Shown: positions 46,760 to 58,343 of the stretch, piece after piece | Position numbering within the stretch: the first letter of the stretch is position 1 | How the letters are laid out: every line of letters starts with the position of its first letter | NCBI RefSeq assembly: GCF_018294505.1 | Contig: NC_057808.1 | Location: forward strand, 224,871,684-224,935,683 | From: Triticum aestivum | Taxonomy: Eukaryota > Streptophyta > Magnoliopsida > Poales > Poaceae | DNA: 64,000 nt | Reading direction: 5' to 3' | Translations under genes and position numbers: made by a program | Notes under the pieces: generated by a model | The model's database searches: none | Seen by the model: the letters and a program-made list of their open reading frames with translations, nothing else | Told to the model about the DNA's origin: nothing

Positions 46760-47299
46760 ATCGAGGCATGAAATAGTTGCCCCAACTAGTGTTTAATAGT
46801 AGTTTGGATTGTGTCTTATTATCCGAACCTTGCCTGTTATCGAGCCCTCTGGGGCTAGTACTCTGTTTGAATCCGTCTATGGGAACTGCTGCTACTTTTG
46901 TGTGCCAGTGAATCATGTGAGAACCATCATAATTGTTGCCGAAACAGATGCGTCCTCACTAGTTTTTTTATGAATATGGCATGGTAAGACATAAGTTGTC
47001 ACGGTTTATCATACGAGCAGTGTGTGTTTTGATGAAATAGAGTACTCGTTCGAGAATTGTGCGCCGACGTATACATAAGTACTTGTAAACACTGTTGGTG
47101 CTACCCCACTTGTAAGCAGTTGTGCAAAACACGGCACATTGGCTCAGCTCGCTTCAACACTAGGCTATCGACCAGCTATTAATCAACAATCTGTTGTCTG
47201 ACATATAAGCAACTATGTATCTTGTTACAGTGGTTCATGCGGTTAACTGAGGCCACAATGTAAATTCCAAACGTTCACACGCTAGTCCAGCGTTCATGT
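46760..47299. other. 3' flank of the unrecognised gene, no gene seen
   Basis: AT-rich, consistent with a 3' untranslated region and intergenic sequence. No clear repeat. Confidence 0.45.
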
Positions 47300-49400
47300 G
47301 GAACACTCACATTAAACTCGGCTTCATAAAAAACTTGAAAAGCATAAGTTAAGAAATTTTATACATCTCAATGATTCATAGAACATAACAAACATATACT
47401 AGTTCACAGCAAAAGTCAAAGTTGTGAGTAGGTTTACAAATCAGGAAAAAACAAGCAAGGCTTCTCTGAGCATAGGGCCTCCCGGTAGGCTTAAATTTCC
47501 TAGAGTTCACTCTGGTTTTTTCTTGTTGCCACCATCTAGGGTTAGGCTCTCTCATTCTAGAATAACCAATTATAATTGTGTTCTCAGCTGGAATGCTGAA
47601 CTGAACCATGTAGTGTACTAACAAGCTAAAAGTCTTGTGCACTCCACTAAATTTAAGCACCGCTATTTGCAGAAATAAGCAGACCACAATGCCTCTTGTC
47701 CGCGCACCTGTCCAAAAAACCGCCGTGCAGCCGTGCCAGCTAGTCCTCGGTCCATGGATGAACTGGTAGAAAGTGCATTCCGGACTAGGATGCAGTTGTT
47801 TTCGCTCGTCCCTACACTGCAATCAGGAAGTAAAACGTACGAATCAACTTCTTTTATATTGCGTTGGTCATTCTACCTAGTAACTACCAATGTAGGAATA
47901 CCTGGAAGACGGGTGGTTAGACAACGGCAATGTGGGATAGCCATCTCATTTTGCGCAGTTCTACTAAAACTGAGGTGTGTGCTTTTGATTGCACGGATAG
48001 AAATGATACGGAGACAGACATCCCGAAACGATATGGAGACAGACATCCCTGTTTGCAGAAATATGAAATACGGTTATTTAAACAGTGACAGATATTTGCA
48101 GTGGCGTATGATTAACAGCAGCATCTATTGTGTTATAATTGGCACTAGATTGATAGTATGAAAGTGTCCTTAAGTAAGTAGCATCACATCACATCAACAC
48201 TGCCACTAGATTAACATGCAGAACAATAGCATTAGTATTACTGTCATGAGAGTAGCACATGGTCGGTAAATGTGCAATCAAATTTGTACAGTTCCACTGG
48301 GATGAAGCAATGTTAGCGGTGTGAGATTTAAGTGTAACTACAAAAACACAATTCATGGGAAATAAAGAAAGACGGAAGCACTTCATAAAATGGTGGTGGC
48401 ATTTCTTCAATTTATCGACGGCACTAGACCATTACTTATAGTGACATTAGGTGGCATTGCTTAATGCTTCATGTGATTTTACATTAACGGTAGCGATATG
48501 GGCGTAGGGACGGCAGGGGCATAAAGTGGTGAGGCAGATGTGGTTGCCGAGAGGGGCAAACACTCAGGCAGCATGTCTGCATTTGTCCCAAATTTTATCT
48601 CCTCGGCGACATTTTCCTATGTGAGCACAGGAAATCTAGACCTGCTCATTCTCATTTGCGTTTTCCCCCAACACCCGTCACTTTCTTTCCTTTTTCAACC
48701 AAGAGATAGGTCCACTTCCCCCACCCTTCGCCATCCACCATGCTTTCTTCGTATTTTCAACCAAGAGACCGGTTGGGTAGCCAGTATCTACTACTTTCCC
48801 CCGTTTACTCTTAGAACCAAGTCCTAGATTCATGCTACAGCTTTCCCACTTTCTTCCCTATTTGAACCAACTCTTAGAGTCGACTATATGAACTAGCTTT
48901 ACCTCTAATAATAGTAAAAGTCTAGGTGGCTTTGGAACAACGGACAGAAGTAGAAAAAGATCCACACGAAGCCAAGTGGGGAGCTGGGGCAGTAGAGCAA
49001 GGCAGGTTTCGAAGGAATATATACCTGAGGGTCGTCGGCATGTGGCAAAGATGGCATCGGGATGCCGCATCTTGGCCACAATACCGCAGGGAGGAAGAAG
49101 GGGTCGGAGGCCCTCCGGAGCCGGCGCTCTCTCGGAGAGAACGGCACGGCCGCCGATCGGGACGCGCGGGCAGCCATTTGTCTCCTCCCTCGCCGCCGAC
49201 GACAGCGTGAACGATGCACCTACACCCCTGCCCCGGTCGAGGTCGTCCGGCCAGATTTGTGACCAGCCGTGAGCTGAGAGAGAGTGTGGCCACCTATGTC
49301 TTTCTTAGATCTGGAGATCATGAGAGAGTGAACGAGAGGAACCCTAGTAAATCAAGCGCTAAGGCTCCTGCTTATATATATAGTGGAGTGATTTTGTTGT
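47300..49400 (-). ncRNA. Putative minus-strand transcription unit T, copy 3
   Basis: A TATA-like run at 49373-49382 (minus: CACTATATATATAAGCAG) precedes a leader and an ATG that opens only a short frame (MISRSKKDIGGHTLSQLTAG, then TAG after about 37 codons). Splice-donor-like sites CGACGACCCTCAG|GTATATA (49024/49025) and TTCCAG|GTATTCC (47901/47902) are conserved in copies T2 and T1 respectively. No long frame is conserved between copies. It may be a non-coding transcript or a gene too decayed to recognise. The 48189-48840 interior shows nothing. Confidence 0.35.
49373..49382 (-). promoter_or_regulatory. TATA-like box of unit T copy 3
   Basis: Minus-strand CTATATATATAAG. A leader rich in CTCTC and TCACTCTC follows. 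The homologous place in copy T2 reads CCATATACAAC, so the TATA is not preserved there. Confidence 0.35.
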
Positions 49401-50084
49401 ACCAGCTTCAAAAAAATGCGCTCCTATGTGTACCCGCGAGTGGGTGTGAGAGAACTAGTGCGTGCGTGCACCGCTTCTCTTTGTGAGAGTACAATATACT
49501 ATGCCCAAAGAACGTTCGCCACAAGAGTAATAGTATAAGTGTGTGACGTGTGAGCTAAAATAAAATGTGCGCGACGTCTTTTGTTTTTTAGAAGTTCTGA
49601 GGGTAGGGTGTGAAGAGGACATATGTGTGTGACGTCTACCTGCAGATAGACGGTGGGTGCGAGAGGACTCGGGAGGGTGCGTGTGCCTGAGAGAGGGGGG
49701 CACGTATCAATTCTATGCATGTGTCCGTAAATCATTATCCGACAAACGTTCGCCACAAGCCTTTTCCTGACGAACGCCGTAAGAACCATTAGATCGGCAT
49801 CCGACAGTGTCAGTTTTGCCATGTCATTTAACAGAACAGCCACTCCTCCTACACACAAATCTTCCACGTGAGTGTTAGCAACTGCCGTATGCTCCCTCTG
49901 TTCCAAAATGCAGTGCATATAGCTTTATTGAAAATTCGAACCTCGCAAACTTTTACCAATTTTCTGTGTACCAAATTGCACATCTAGAATACCCTGTATA
50001 TATCATTTCATTCATCTTCGAGAGGTAACTATAAATATGGGGGAGGAGTCTACAAAGAAAGACCATTGTATCACCTACAGCAAT
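49401..50084. repeat. Mosaic with an internal direct duplication and a MITE scrap
   Basis: AACGTTCGCCACAAG occurs at about 49512 and 49747, marking an internal duplication with a spacing near 235 bp. 49890-49990 (CTCCCTCTGTTCCAAAATGC) looks like one end of a Stowaway-type MITE. The minus-strand frame at 49499-49918 crosses these and is not convincing. Confidence 0.4.
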
Positions 50085-50520
50085 TTCAACCATCCTTTGG
50101 TGTGGAGGAATATCATAGGAACTCTATATGATATGATTTTTATAGGATTTTTTTTCCTTTAGAGCCAATTGGTTCATAGGAATAGATTCATATACTCCAC
50201 ATTTCAAAGGAAATAAACATGATATCATTTCTATAGCTTTAGAGCCACTTGGTTCATATGAATGGATTCCTATACTCCCATAATTTCAAAGGAAAATAAA
50301 CATTAGCGTATATTTAATAGAAAAGTTCCTATGATATGAACCAAATTACATCTCTTTTGTAATCCTTCCTCATAGGAATTGAGATACATGTCATCTCTTG
50401 ATTCAATAGAAAAGTTCCTATGATGTGAACCAAATGACATCTCTTTTCCAATCCCTACTCATAGGAATTGAGATAGTCCATATCATCTCTTTCCCTACAA
50501 CTTCCATGTATACATCTTCT
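50085..50520. repeat. Foldback-like element with internal duplications
   Basis: The left part repeats TTTAGAGCCAxTTGGTTCATA twice (about 50158 and 50229). The right part repeats AATAGAAAAGTTCCTATGAT twice (about 50310 and 50406), followed each time by GTGAACCAAAT/ATGAACCAAAT and CATAGGAATTGAGATA. Left GGTTCATAGGAAT and right TTCCTATGATATGAACC are inverse of each other, so the whole can fold on itself. Non-coding. Confidence 0.5.
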
Positions 50521-51477
50521 ATTCCTAAACAGCTAGTACACCCACTAGTAGCTTTTTTCCAAGACATGCAACTATGGAACAAGAACTATATAGTGTGCGA
50601 ATAACTTGAAAGATGGTCGTTGGATGAAGCTAATCCAACAGTGCAGAGATGGCAAATCCGAGCACTACCGGCCGTTGGATATCATCAACATTCCACCAGA
50701 TCTGTCACATGTACAATTTAGAAGACTCCATGGTTGAACTTAAGCATAATGCACAAACCTCAAAACACAAGCACTTCTCCTTTGTTCTAGAATCTTCCGT
50801 ATCATAATTGATTTTTTTCTAAATGAATTGCCATTATTTGTTTTTTACTTTATGCTTTACAATGCACAACCCCACGAATCTTAACATTTTTATAAAACTA
50901 ATTGATTTTGAATGAGATGAACTATAAGAACTAAACAAACATCTACATCATGCATATATGACTCAAAGCTTTACATGCTATAGTGTGTATTTATTCATAT
51001 TTTGGTTTCGAAATCTCATGCGTTCAATGCATGTGTACCTTACTAGTTTTGAGTAGAGTAGCAAATTTCTCGCAGCCCTGGGTATATGAAAATGCAGGGC
51101 CCATGCATCATTGCCTTTCGGTCGAACCTACGTCCACAATTTTTTGTACGTACTATATCTCCACTGGTCCCCAAACCCAAAATGTTGCCTCGTTCCCCTA
51201 AAACCAAGCGGCCCACACATATTTAAGGCGTCGACTCGAACTCAATCCCTCTCACGTTTACTACGACGTGGCCCCGCACACCGTAGTAGTACTCCTACAA
51301 ACCCTACCACCGCACGCATCATCGGTTTTCTTCAAGAGGATGAGGGAGAAGCCGATTTGTAGTGGAGGCGCTTTCAAAAAAATGATCTGTAGTGGAGACC
51401 CCTACCCTAGGGTGCCCTAGGTAGCTGCCGCACGCATCATTGGTTTTGTCTTTTCTTTATGCTCTTGCGCCCTAGAG
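50521..51477. other. AT-rich intergenic, no feature seen
   Basis: No frame or repeat I can support. The word GTTGGAT occurs twice near 50612 and 50683. Confidence 0.5.
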
Positions 51478-51720
51478 TGAAATGATGGTTGCTTCGTCCG
51501 TCCAGTTTAATGCGGGAAAGGTGGGGCTTTGTGATTTAACCCCTCATCGCTCATTTTCTACTACTGCGGCGCTACAACCGGGGTGCCTCCAATTCCAACC
51601 GCTGCTCCAAACTGTAATTTGGTGCATCGCACGTGGAACAAGACGGTGGATGAGCCACATGTCGGCCAAAGGGGTCCTGTTAAGTGTGTCGCCATTTCTT
51701 GTGCGGACTGACCCTGCTTG
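51478..51720. repeat. Dispersed block E, copy 2
   Basis: Matches 26900-27080 and 52195-52390 (ATGATGGTTGCTTCGTCCG, GGTGGGGCTTTGTGATTT, CCACATGTCGGC). Non-coding. Confidence 0.5.
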
Positions 51721-51816
51721 AGTCGCTACGCCAACACGACAGGTGCAGCCTACCACTTGGTTTTGCTCCGTGGTTAATCCCGACTATATTGATCTAAAAA
51801 GATACGTACTAAACTA

Positions 51817-52040
51817 CCCTCTCCGTCTTGTTTTTTTAGGCGTCTCAGTTTATAGGGCGTGCACGTAGTTCTAGGTCATCCATTTGACTAACTAAATATG
51901 AGTTACTATGTCACAAAAAGTATATCATTGGATTGCTAAGAGCATGTAGTTTCTAAACATATATTGTTCATCACATATATAGCCAGTTAAATTCTCAACC
52001 TAGAACGACGTGCATGCCATGTAAACCGATACGGAGGAAG
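51817..52040. mobile_element. Stowaway-type MITE, about 224 bp, diverged
   Basis: The internal sequence matches the MITE at 22265-22479 (TAGTTCTAGGTCATC, TGTAGTTTCTAAACATATAT, AGAACGACG). The right end is intact (CGATACGGAGGAAG then TA at 52041-52042). The left end has extra bases (CTCCGTCTTGTTTTTTTAGG). Confidence 0.72.
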
Positions 52041-52194
52041 TATAGTAGTAAAAATGAGGTGATTTTACCGAGCGATCGGCGGGGGAGCATGGCCTGTCAT
52101 GTGGTCCCATGTGTCATGATGTACCAAGGCGATGCGCGTGTCCCTCTTGAGGCAGAAGCAATACTACGTGGTTTGAGACGATGGCGAACCGAAG

Positions 52195-52390
52195 TATGAA
52201 ATAATGGTTGCTTCGTCCGTCTGGGAAGGTGCGGCATTGTGATTTGACGTCTCATTGCTCATTGCTACTACTACTGGGGCGGTACGACTGGGGTGCGTCC
52301 CCCTGCTGTTGTGCACTGTTATTTGGTGCTTGACACGTCGACCCGGTTGCTATATCTCCCACATGTCGGCGACAGGAAGTACATAATTCA
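52195..52390. repeat. Dispersed block E, copy 3
   Basis: A diverged relative of 51478-51670, ending CCCACATGTCGGCGACAGGA. Non-coding. Confidence 0.45.
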
Positions 52391-53099
52391 TGAAAGCGAG
52401 CGTCGATGGAGGAGTACAAGACACGGCTTGGGTTTTTGCTGCTTCGCGTGATCCATCGATACAAACTCGGACAAAAAAAGGTGAGGGTGGGTCTTTTCCC
52501 GTGCGGCAGGCGGGGGAGTTTGGCATAGTCTGTTCTAGGCAAGGAGGCAGGAAGGAAAACAAGCAAATAAAGGTTGAGCGACTTAGTTTTGGGAAAATCT
52601 GATTTTACGGAGTACGTACCCACTACGGTTTATAGGGCTCATCTAAAAAACATTCGTTTTTCCGTTTTATAAGTCTCAATTCTACTACTAGTAGTAGTAA
52701 CATCACATGTTGGATTTCGAGGTGTGTTAGATCACCCGATGCAAGCAGTGTCAAGAGAAAACTCACCAATGCATGTAGAAGTTCATGGAAATTTAGTGGT
52801 CATTCATGCATTCGTTCTAATTAATGCCTCGGTAAACATAACTTCTTGAGAAAAACGAGCGTACTAATTACTTGTGCAAACTAGGAGTACGAAATTAATT
52901 CGACCACTCACCGTCTACCTTGGTTGGAGAGATTTTGAAATTGAGCCAGAAACTGGAAAGGAGGGATAGTAACTTTTGTCTCGATTACTATTTGTGGCCT
53001 TGTATAGATGCAAAATGTATTAGTTTATAGTGGCCTTGTATAAGTAAATGGAAAAGGACATATATATTCCAAACAATATGATAATCTCTCTAATCAAGG
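52391..53099. other. Intergenic with a possible MITE end
   Basis: 52610-52680 (CGGTTTATAGGGCTCATCT) resembles the left end of a Stowaway-type element, but no right end was found. Nothing else supported. Confidence 0.4.
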
Positions 53100-53640
53100 T
53101 AGTAGGGACGAGGAGTAAACGGTGGGAGTAGTAAAAATTTCTCCCCGTCCTGCGAGCCACCGCGCGCGTGGGCGAGGGAGCGGGCGTAAGGTGTACAGTA
53201 CTACTACTAGTAAGCAAGCTTCACCTCATCCTGCGACCCACCGCGCCCGTGGGCAGGGGAGACGGCGTACTAAGCAAGCTTCTCCTCGTTCTGCGAGTTG
53301 ACAGGACACATCAAAAGTACTCCAGTGTATAGAGCCTTGCCTCTAACGTAGGCCCCTCATGGTTTGCCTCTTTTTTAACATAACACGTCAAGTCGCAATT
53401 TGTTTGTTCACCCGTGGTAGACGATCCTCCCTCCATCTAGTGGACAACCAGTACACGTGTCAAATTACCACGTGGGCTGCCTTTTCGTACAGAAATGAGC
53501 TCCACCGTGTACCCGCGCGGGTGTGGTTGGGAAAGAGACGGGAGTACGTGCGCCGTGCGTGCACCTCTTCTCTTCGTGCACGTCCCCCACCTACGTCGGT
53601 GTGTGTGAGAGATACAAACCTAGACAAATGACTTGTGCGG
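53100..53640. repeat. Duplicated block, relative of D and of 28480-28760
   Basis: The first part repeats CTGCGAGCCACCGCGC/CTGCGACCCACCGCGC and GTAAGCAAGCTTC, seen also in block D (21700-21800). The second part (53380-53625) matches 28520-28760, including the CACGTG G-box. The two parts are adjacent here but apart elsewhere. No gene. Confidence 0.5.
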
Positions 53641-53645
53641 AATAA

Positions 53646-54116
53646 CTACTCTTCGTAAACCATTGTAAGAGTGGACAAAATGGTGAAGGAGGAGATAGGT
53701 GAGCGGCAGAGGTGTGCAATTCTTGGCCGGCGTTTGGCCTCATTTAAATAGGAGATTAAATAGACGGCGGACGGGAGGAGCTCGGCCGGTGTTGCGTTTA
53801 ATGCCGGCCCGGTCATGAACGGACGTGTGTCCAGAGTGGGTTTCTCGACTTCCACACGGGCGGGTTTCATGGAGGCGTTTGAATGCGGCAAGGAGGCGTG
53901 TTCAGTCGGGCGTGCAGCAAGTGGCGCCCTCAACTCTGACATAGGACACCGCCGTTCTTCCACTAACGTGTGGGCTCTTTGGGTACATGGCCTGCATGTC
54001 AGTGACCCAACGCAGGCAGCGCACAGCAGAGGAACCTTTGGTGGGCCAGGGCGGTCAGAAGCGGGCATTTCATAAACCGATGAATGTTCATTGAGTGTGA
54101 CGTCATCCTTTTTCAT
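53646..54116 (-). CDS. Unrecognised 156-codon frame, doubtful
   Basis: The ATG at 54116 begins MKKDDVTLNEHSSVYEMPAS. The frame is Pro/Ala/Arg-rich with several Cys (LLCAACVGSLTCRPC) and no recognised domain. Against it, a TATA-like minus-strand run CTCCTATTTAAATGAGG lies inside it at about 53745, so this region may instead be the promoter of something transcribed further left, where only a four-codon frame after ATG is visible. Confidence 0.22.
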   Translation of the reverse strand: MKKDDVTLNEHSSVYEMPASDRPGPPKVPLLCAACVGSLTCRPCTQRAHTLVEERRCPMSELRAPLAARPTEHASLPHSNASMKPARVEVEKPTLDTRPFMTGPALNATPAELLPSAVYLISYLNEAKRRPRIAHLCRSPISSFTILSTLTMVYEE

Positions 54117-54239
54117 GTAGATAAGCCTACTATGTTGATAGCCCGTTCGATACGTTGTGATTCATAAAGACCGCTATAAACATCAATGTTCTGCTTATCA
54201 CAGATAAGATTGATTAATACCCGTAACAATCCATGTCCT

Positions 54240-54520
54240 TAACAAAGGGTGCATGCACGTATAGGTTGAGCGTGTGTCTTGCGTCATGTGCTGTGCATGC
54301 AGGCGTGCGAGTGTTGCGTGCGTGCAAGGGTACCTTTCAGTGTTGCATGCATGTGTGCGTACGTGCGTGTGTTTATGAGTGCGTGTGTACGTGTCAGTGT
54401 TGCACGCCTGCATGCGTGCGTGTGTTCGTTATGTGTACGTGTCAGTGTTGCACGCCTGCATGCGTGCGTGTCTTGCGTGCGTGCATGTGTACGTGCGGGG
54501 TGAGGCTACACGTCAGTCGA
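54240..54520. repeat. GTGCATGCGTGCG low-complexity tract
   Basis: Alternating purine-pyrimidine words TGCATGCGTGCGTGT, with a 50-bp direct repeat (GTGTACGTGTCAGTGTTGCA at 54386 and 54434). Alternating GC/GT runs could adopt left-handed DNA; that is inference. The frames across it are composition effects. Confidence 0.6.
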
Positions 54521-54810
54521 CTGACTTTTTCATCTCTGGTCATTAGATTTTCCAGCCGTTGGATACGAAATCAAGGGCTTGCAGTTAGCCACCACCGGCC
54601 GAACCGCCGGCCCCCGCCGCCCGCGGCCGGCCCGCGCCGCCATGCCGCCCGCCCCGAAACCACTCCCCACCGCCGGTCCATCGCCGCACCGGCCATCCCT
54701 CTAGGCCCCCCGCGCCGAGCTTTTTCTCCGGCGATCCCCACCCCACCGCCTAATCAATGCGCCCCCCACCGCTGGCGACTGCCAACCAGAGGTCTCATGA
54801 CTTCGAGTAC
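54521..54810. other. GC-rich stretch, no gene supported
   Basis: Very rich in CCGCC and CCCC words. Open frames occur on several strands, none with a recognised product. Confidence 0.4.
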
Positions 54811-55760
54811 CCACTGACCACTAATTTATTACCATTTCGGTCCTTCATATACGCGCTGACGGGTGGTCCCTATGGTAATGTGCGCTACTGAATGTGGACC
54901 GTTTGACTTGTCAATTGATCGTGTCATCAACAAATTACGGAGCTATATGGTGAGCCAGTGACCGTAGGATCACTCTAAAATGTATTTTATTAACACAGTA
55001 CAGACTCAAACTACCATTTCTTTCTTACATATACGGGTTGACAGGTGGGCCCCACGGTTACACGCCCCGATGGTGCAACACTAGTTGCGCCACGTGGAAC
55101 GTTTGACTGGTCAATTGATTGTGTCATCAACAAAATACGGAGTTGTACGGGTGAGCCAGTGACCGTATAATCATGGCATGTATTTTTTTAACACGGTACA
55201 GACGTAAGGGCTCATATATACGCGCAAGCACTCACTGCTATAAGCGCACACACGCAGACCCTACCCCTATGAGCACCTTCGAGAGAGTGAGCCAGCATAT
55301 GATCTTGAGATTTTACGAAGTCACCATAGGTTCCTCGTAGTCAAGTGGAACGTCTCCTCCCACTGAACGCACATCGCCGAGAAATACTGAAATTAACCCA
55401 GGATAAATGCGAGCACCGGGACTTTAACCCTGGTGGGCTCGAGAAACCACTGTCCTCCTAACCATCCAACCACATGTTGGTTAGCACGACAAAATGTATG
55501 TGGTGACCGTGATGAGCTTATTCTGAAGTCCAGTGACCATATCGTGCTTTCGCTTCAAATACAATGACCGTAAGTGTCGTCAACAAAATACTGAGCACGC
55601 ATCAAATGCAAAGCCCGTCAGTGTCATCAAGAAAATACGGAGACGTATCGTGAGCTAGATACCGTATGATCACCACGAGAATGTATACGGTGACCGTAAT
55701 GAGCATATTCTGTCCAGTGACCTTATAGTGCTTTAGCTTGAAATACAGTGACCGTCACGC
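54811..55760. repeat. Tandem repeat of about 180 bp, split by a SINE
   Basis: Units at about 54830-55010 and 55013-55183 share ACCATTTC, CATATACG, TGACxGGTGG, CGTTTGAC, GTCAATTGAT, GTGTCATCAACAAA and GTGAGCCAGTGACCGTA in order (period about 182 bp). Diverged relatives of the second half continue at 55500-55760. Confidence 0.6.
55184..55493 (-). mobile_element. Au-type SINE
   Basis: Read on the minus strand it has a tRNA-derived head (GGTTGGATGGTTAGGAGGAC) and a degenerate B-box, AGGGTTAAAGTCCCGG. The Au-SINE body follows (AGTGGGAGGAGACGTTCC, GTGACTTCGTAAAATCTCAA, GGTGCTCATAGGGGTAGGG), and it ends GTCTGTACCGTGTTAAAAAA. ATGTAT flanks it at 55178-55183 and 55494-55499 as a likely target duplication. 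Confidence 0.78.
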
Positions 55761-56039
55761 GTGAATGTGTCGTGGCCATGCATACTTTTAGAGGGCCGAG
55801 AGATAGTTTATGTGCGTACGTGAACGTGGTGTAGAAAGAGGGGATGTCCGGTGGAGACAAGGAGAGATATGCCCTTTGTTTCTCTTTCCCGTGACTAATA
55901 TTTTAGGAGAAATATAAACATTCACAATGCAGAACAAATATTTTTGGATGCACCATGCAATTAATTTCATGTATAACATTGTACTATTGTATATGCTTAT
56001 TTTCTTAGTGGCCGATTGCGTGTGTGGTGTGGTGGGCAC

Positions 56040-56450
56040 AACATTTCTAGTTGTGGTGGGTCAACATGAGGACTCATGGGTCAGTTCCATCCTGCGCCAC
56101 ATAGGTTGGATCGAGACGCGTTATACGAAGACCCATGTGGAGGACTCGGCGTACAACACGAAGCTAGCTACCAGAGTCGTGGAGGACTCTATCCCCACTG
56201 GTGATAAGCCGACTATATATGATTTGTAACCCTAGGCCCCCAGTATGTTATAGAAGCTTGGGGGCTAGTTCGTCGATAGTATACACACACACACAATGCC
56301 TGGTATTCACGTGTATTTTGTACACACCCCTATCACTAATATACAGTACCAGGAGTAGGCTTTTTCCTCAGCTGCAAGGGTCCGAACTAGGTAAAACTTT
56401 GCCTCGTATTATCGTCCAGCCTAACAGTCAGGGATATCCTACCGAATGAT
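56040..56450 (+). mobile_element. LTR-retrotransposon fragment, probable Gypsy LTR end
   Basis: It contains the LTR-like order TGATAAGCCGACTATATATG, AACCCTAGGCCCCCAG, ATACAGTACCAGGAGTAGG, then TTTTCCTC and GGTCCGAACTAGGTAAAAC, which resembles the transcribed part of Triticeae Gypsy LTRs. Neither LTR end nor any internal domain is visible. Truncated. Confidence 0.45.
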
Positions 56451-56469
56451 ATGATGGAATCATATCTGC

Positions 56470-56840
56470 CAACTACTAAGAGAGAGGTGTGTCTTGGGGG
56501 GCAATGTGTGCGAGAGAGGCCTAAAGATAATGTGCATGCGGGAGACACGTGGCACATATATGTGCGTATAGAGGGCTAGTAGAGACCATGCATGTGTATA
56601 TATGCATGTGAGAGAAATAGTGTTTTCCAACTGAGATTAGTGAAAAGAGTGGTACATAGTAGTTAGAAAGAGAGAGAGAGAGATACAGAGAGAGCATGTG
56701 CGTGAGACTCCCCGACACCCCGAGAGAGATTGTGAGCATGTGTGAAAGAGAAATGCCGATGCATATAAAGTGTGTGCACTTATGCGGTAGATAGAGAGAT
56801 ATATATCACGTTTGTGAGAACGGGCCGAGGCATAGTGCAT
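56470..56840. repeat. GA-rich block upstream of locus C
   Basis: It has (GA)n runs, the word GTGCGAGAGAGGCCTA and GTGAGAGxA words. Its composition and phrases resemble 28761-29950, and it sits in the equivalent place upstream of a transposase-like locus. Confidence 0.45.
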
Positions 56841-57660
56841 CTACGTGTAAAAGGTGGTTCTGCGCATTAAATTAAAATATAAATGGCATTATTAGTTTTG
56901 GATAAGATCATGAATTTTGCAAACTGCGTATGGACGAAAATCGGTCTATCAGACACCCATACTCTATTGAATTCTAGCATGTGCATGTGTTTATTTCATA
57001 TTATCAACCCATAGAGTGAGAGCTGTTTGAAATACAGGCAATGGATGCTTTTGCAATTCATATATAAACATTAGTTAGTGCACTCCATGTTGTTAGTGTG
57101 AAGCACTTTATACATTTGTCACTTGCATGGATACATTCCAAATTGCTAGCTACGAAATAGAATACATCTCGAATTCAACATAAAGGGGGTTTCGAAGATT
57201 CGAATTCATAGGAAGTGCATTCATCTATTTGAACCCGGGATAATGGCATTTGTAAATCAGATGTACAAGGGGGCATCAATCTTTGTTGTGCGTTTGAACA
57301 TGCTATATATATACATACGCATGTCTAACTTTTTTTTGCAACCAAGGAGATTATATCTGGAACCATGCATGAACTGAGGTAAGTTGCATATTTTTTAATA
57401 TATACTCGTGTACAATGTATATTCAAATGTACCCCCTCCATTCCAAAATAATCGTAGCTTGAGGATTTTCAAGAGTAAAGATTTGTGAAGTTTGAAAAAT
57501 CCTGAAAGTTCAATTCAAGAGAACCGAAAACGTTAATGCTTCTGCTCCCAAATATTGAATGAAGCGCCAAATAGGCCTCTGGTCACCCGAAACCGCGCGA
57601 GACTAATGTTTGGTGGTAGGAAATTACTGTCCTGACTCTGGCCCGTGTAGCCTATCAGCC
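56841..57660. other. AT-rich intergenic with a MITE scrap
   Basis: 57431-57510 (CCCCCTCCATTCCAAAATAA) resembles one end of a Stowaway-type element. Nothing else supported. Confidence 0.4.
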
Positions 57661-58343
57661 CGATGTCCAAAGGTCTAAACCGGGGTAGGTTTGTAACTTC
57701 ACCAAGACGCCAGTCTCAACCGCCTCCGAGAAGCATTCATACGCCGTGTGCGCCTAAACACCCATGCGCTCGGCCGAAATCTACCCTGCCCACATTTGGG
57801 ACACCTGAGATTACTGTCCTACCCCCAACCCGCAATATGTCTGAAATTTTATATGGGGGCAAAGTTTGTAACTTTCCCCAAATTTCAAACAAGCGTGTCC
57901 CAAACCAAAACATTGTTCCCCCTTAGTTCCCCGCCTCCCTCCGTTTCCCCATTGATACTCCATGGGCGCCAAAAAACCCTCTCCACCAGCCGCGAAACCC
58001 CAACCTCCTCCGTCCTCCACCCCATAGCGCCCAATCCACCGCCGCCCTCCTCCATCACGCCAGAGCCGGTAGCCTGACGTCGTCATCCAACGCAACCGCA
58101 ACTGCAATACCCTCAAGGACTTAGCAGCTGAAGCCGAGGTAGAGCTGCCTCCGTGACGCCGACGCCGACGTGCGCCGAACCAGAACCACTCCGACCACGC
58201 CGTCATGCGCCTCACTGCTGCTGCTCCACTGTCGCAACCGTCCACCGCACCAGAGCTGTTCCCGCTACGACGTCGTTCACCGCCTCGGATCTAGTTCCCC
58301 GCCGCCGACAGACGGCCACCGCACCACACTCAACAACTTGGCC

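Noticed and set aside
54233..54817. 194-codon plus-strand frame
   Set aside because: It covers a TGCATGCG low-complexity tract and a GC-rich patch; Cys/Val-rich repeats reflect the DNA repeat.
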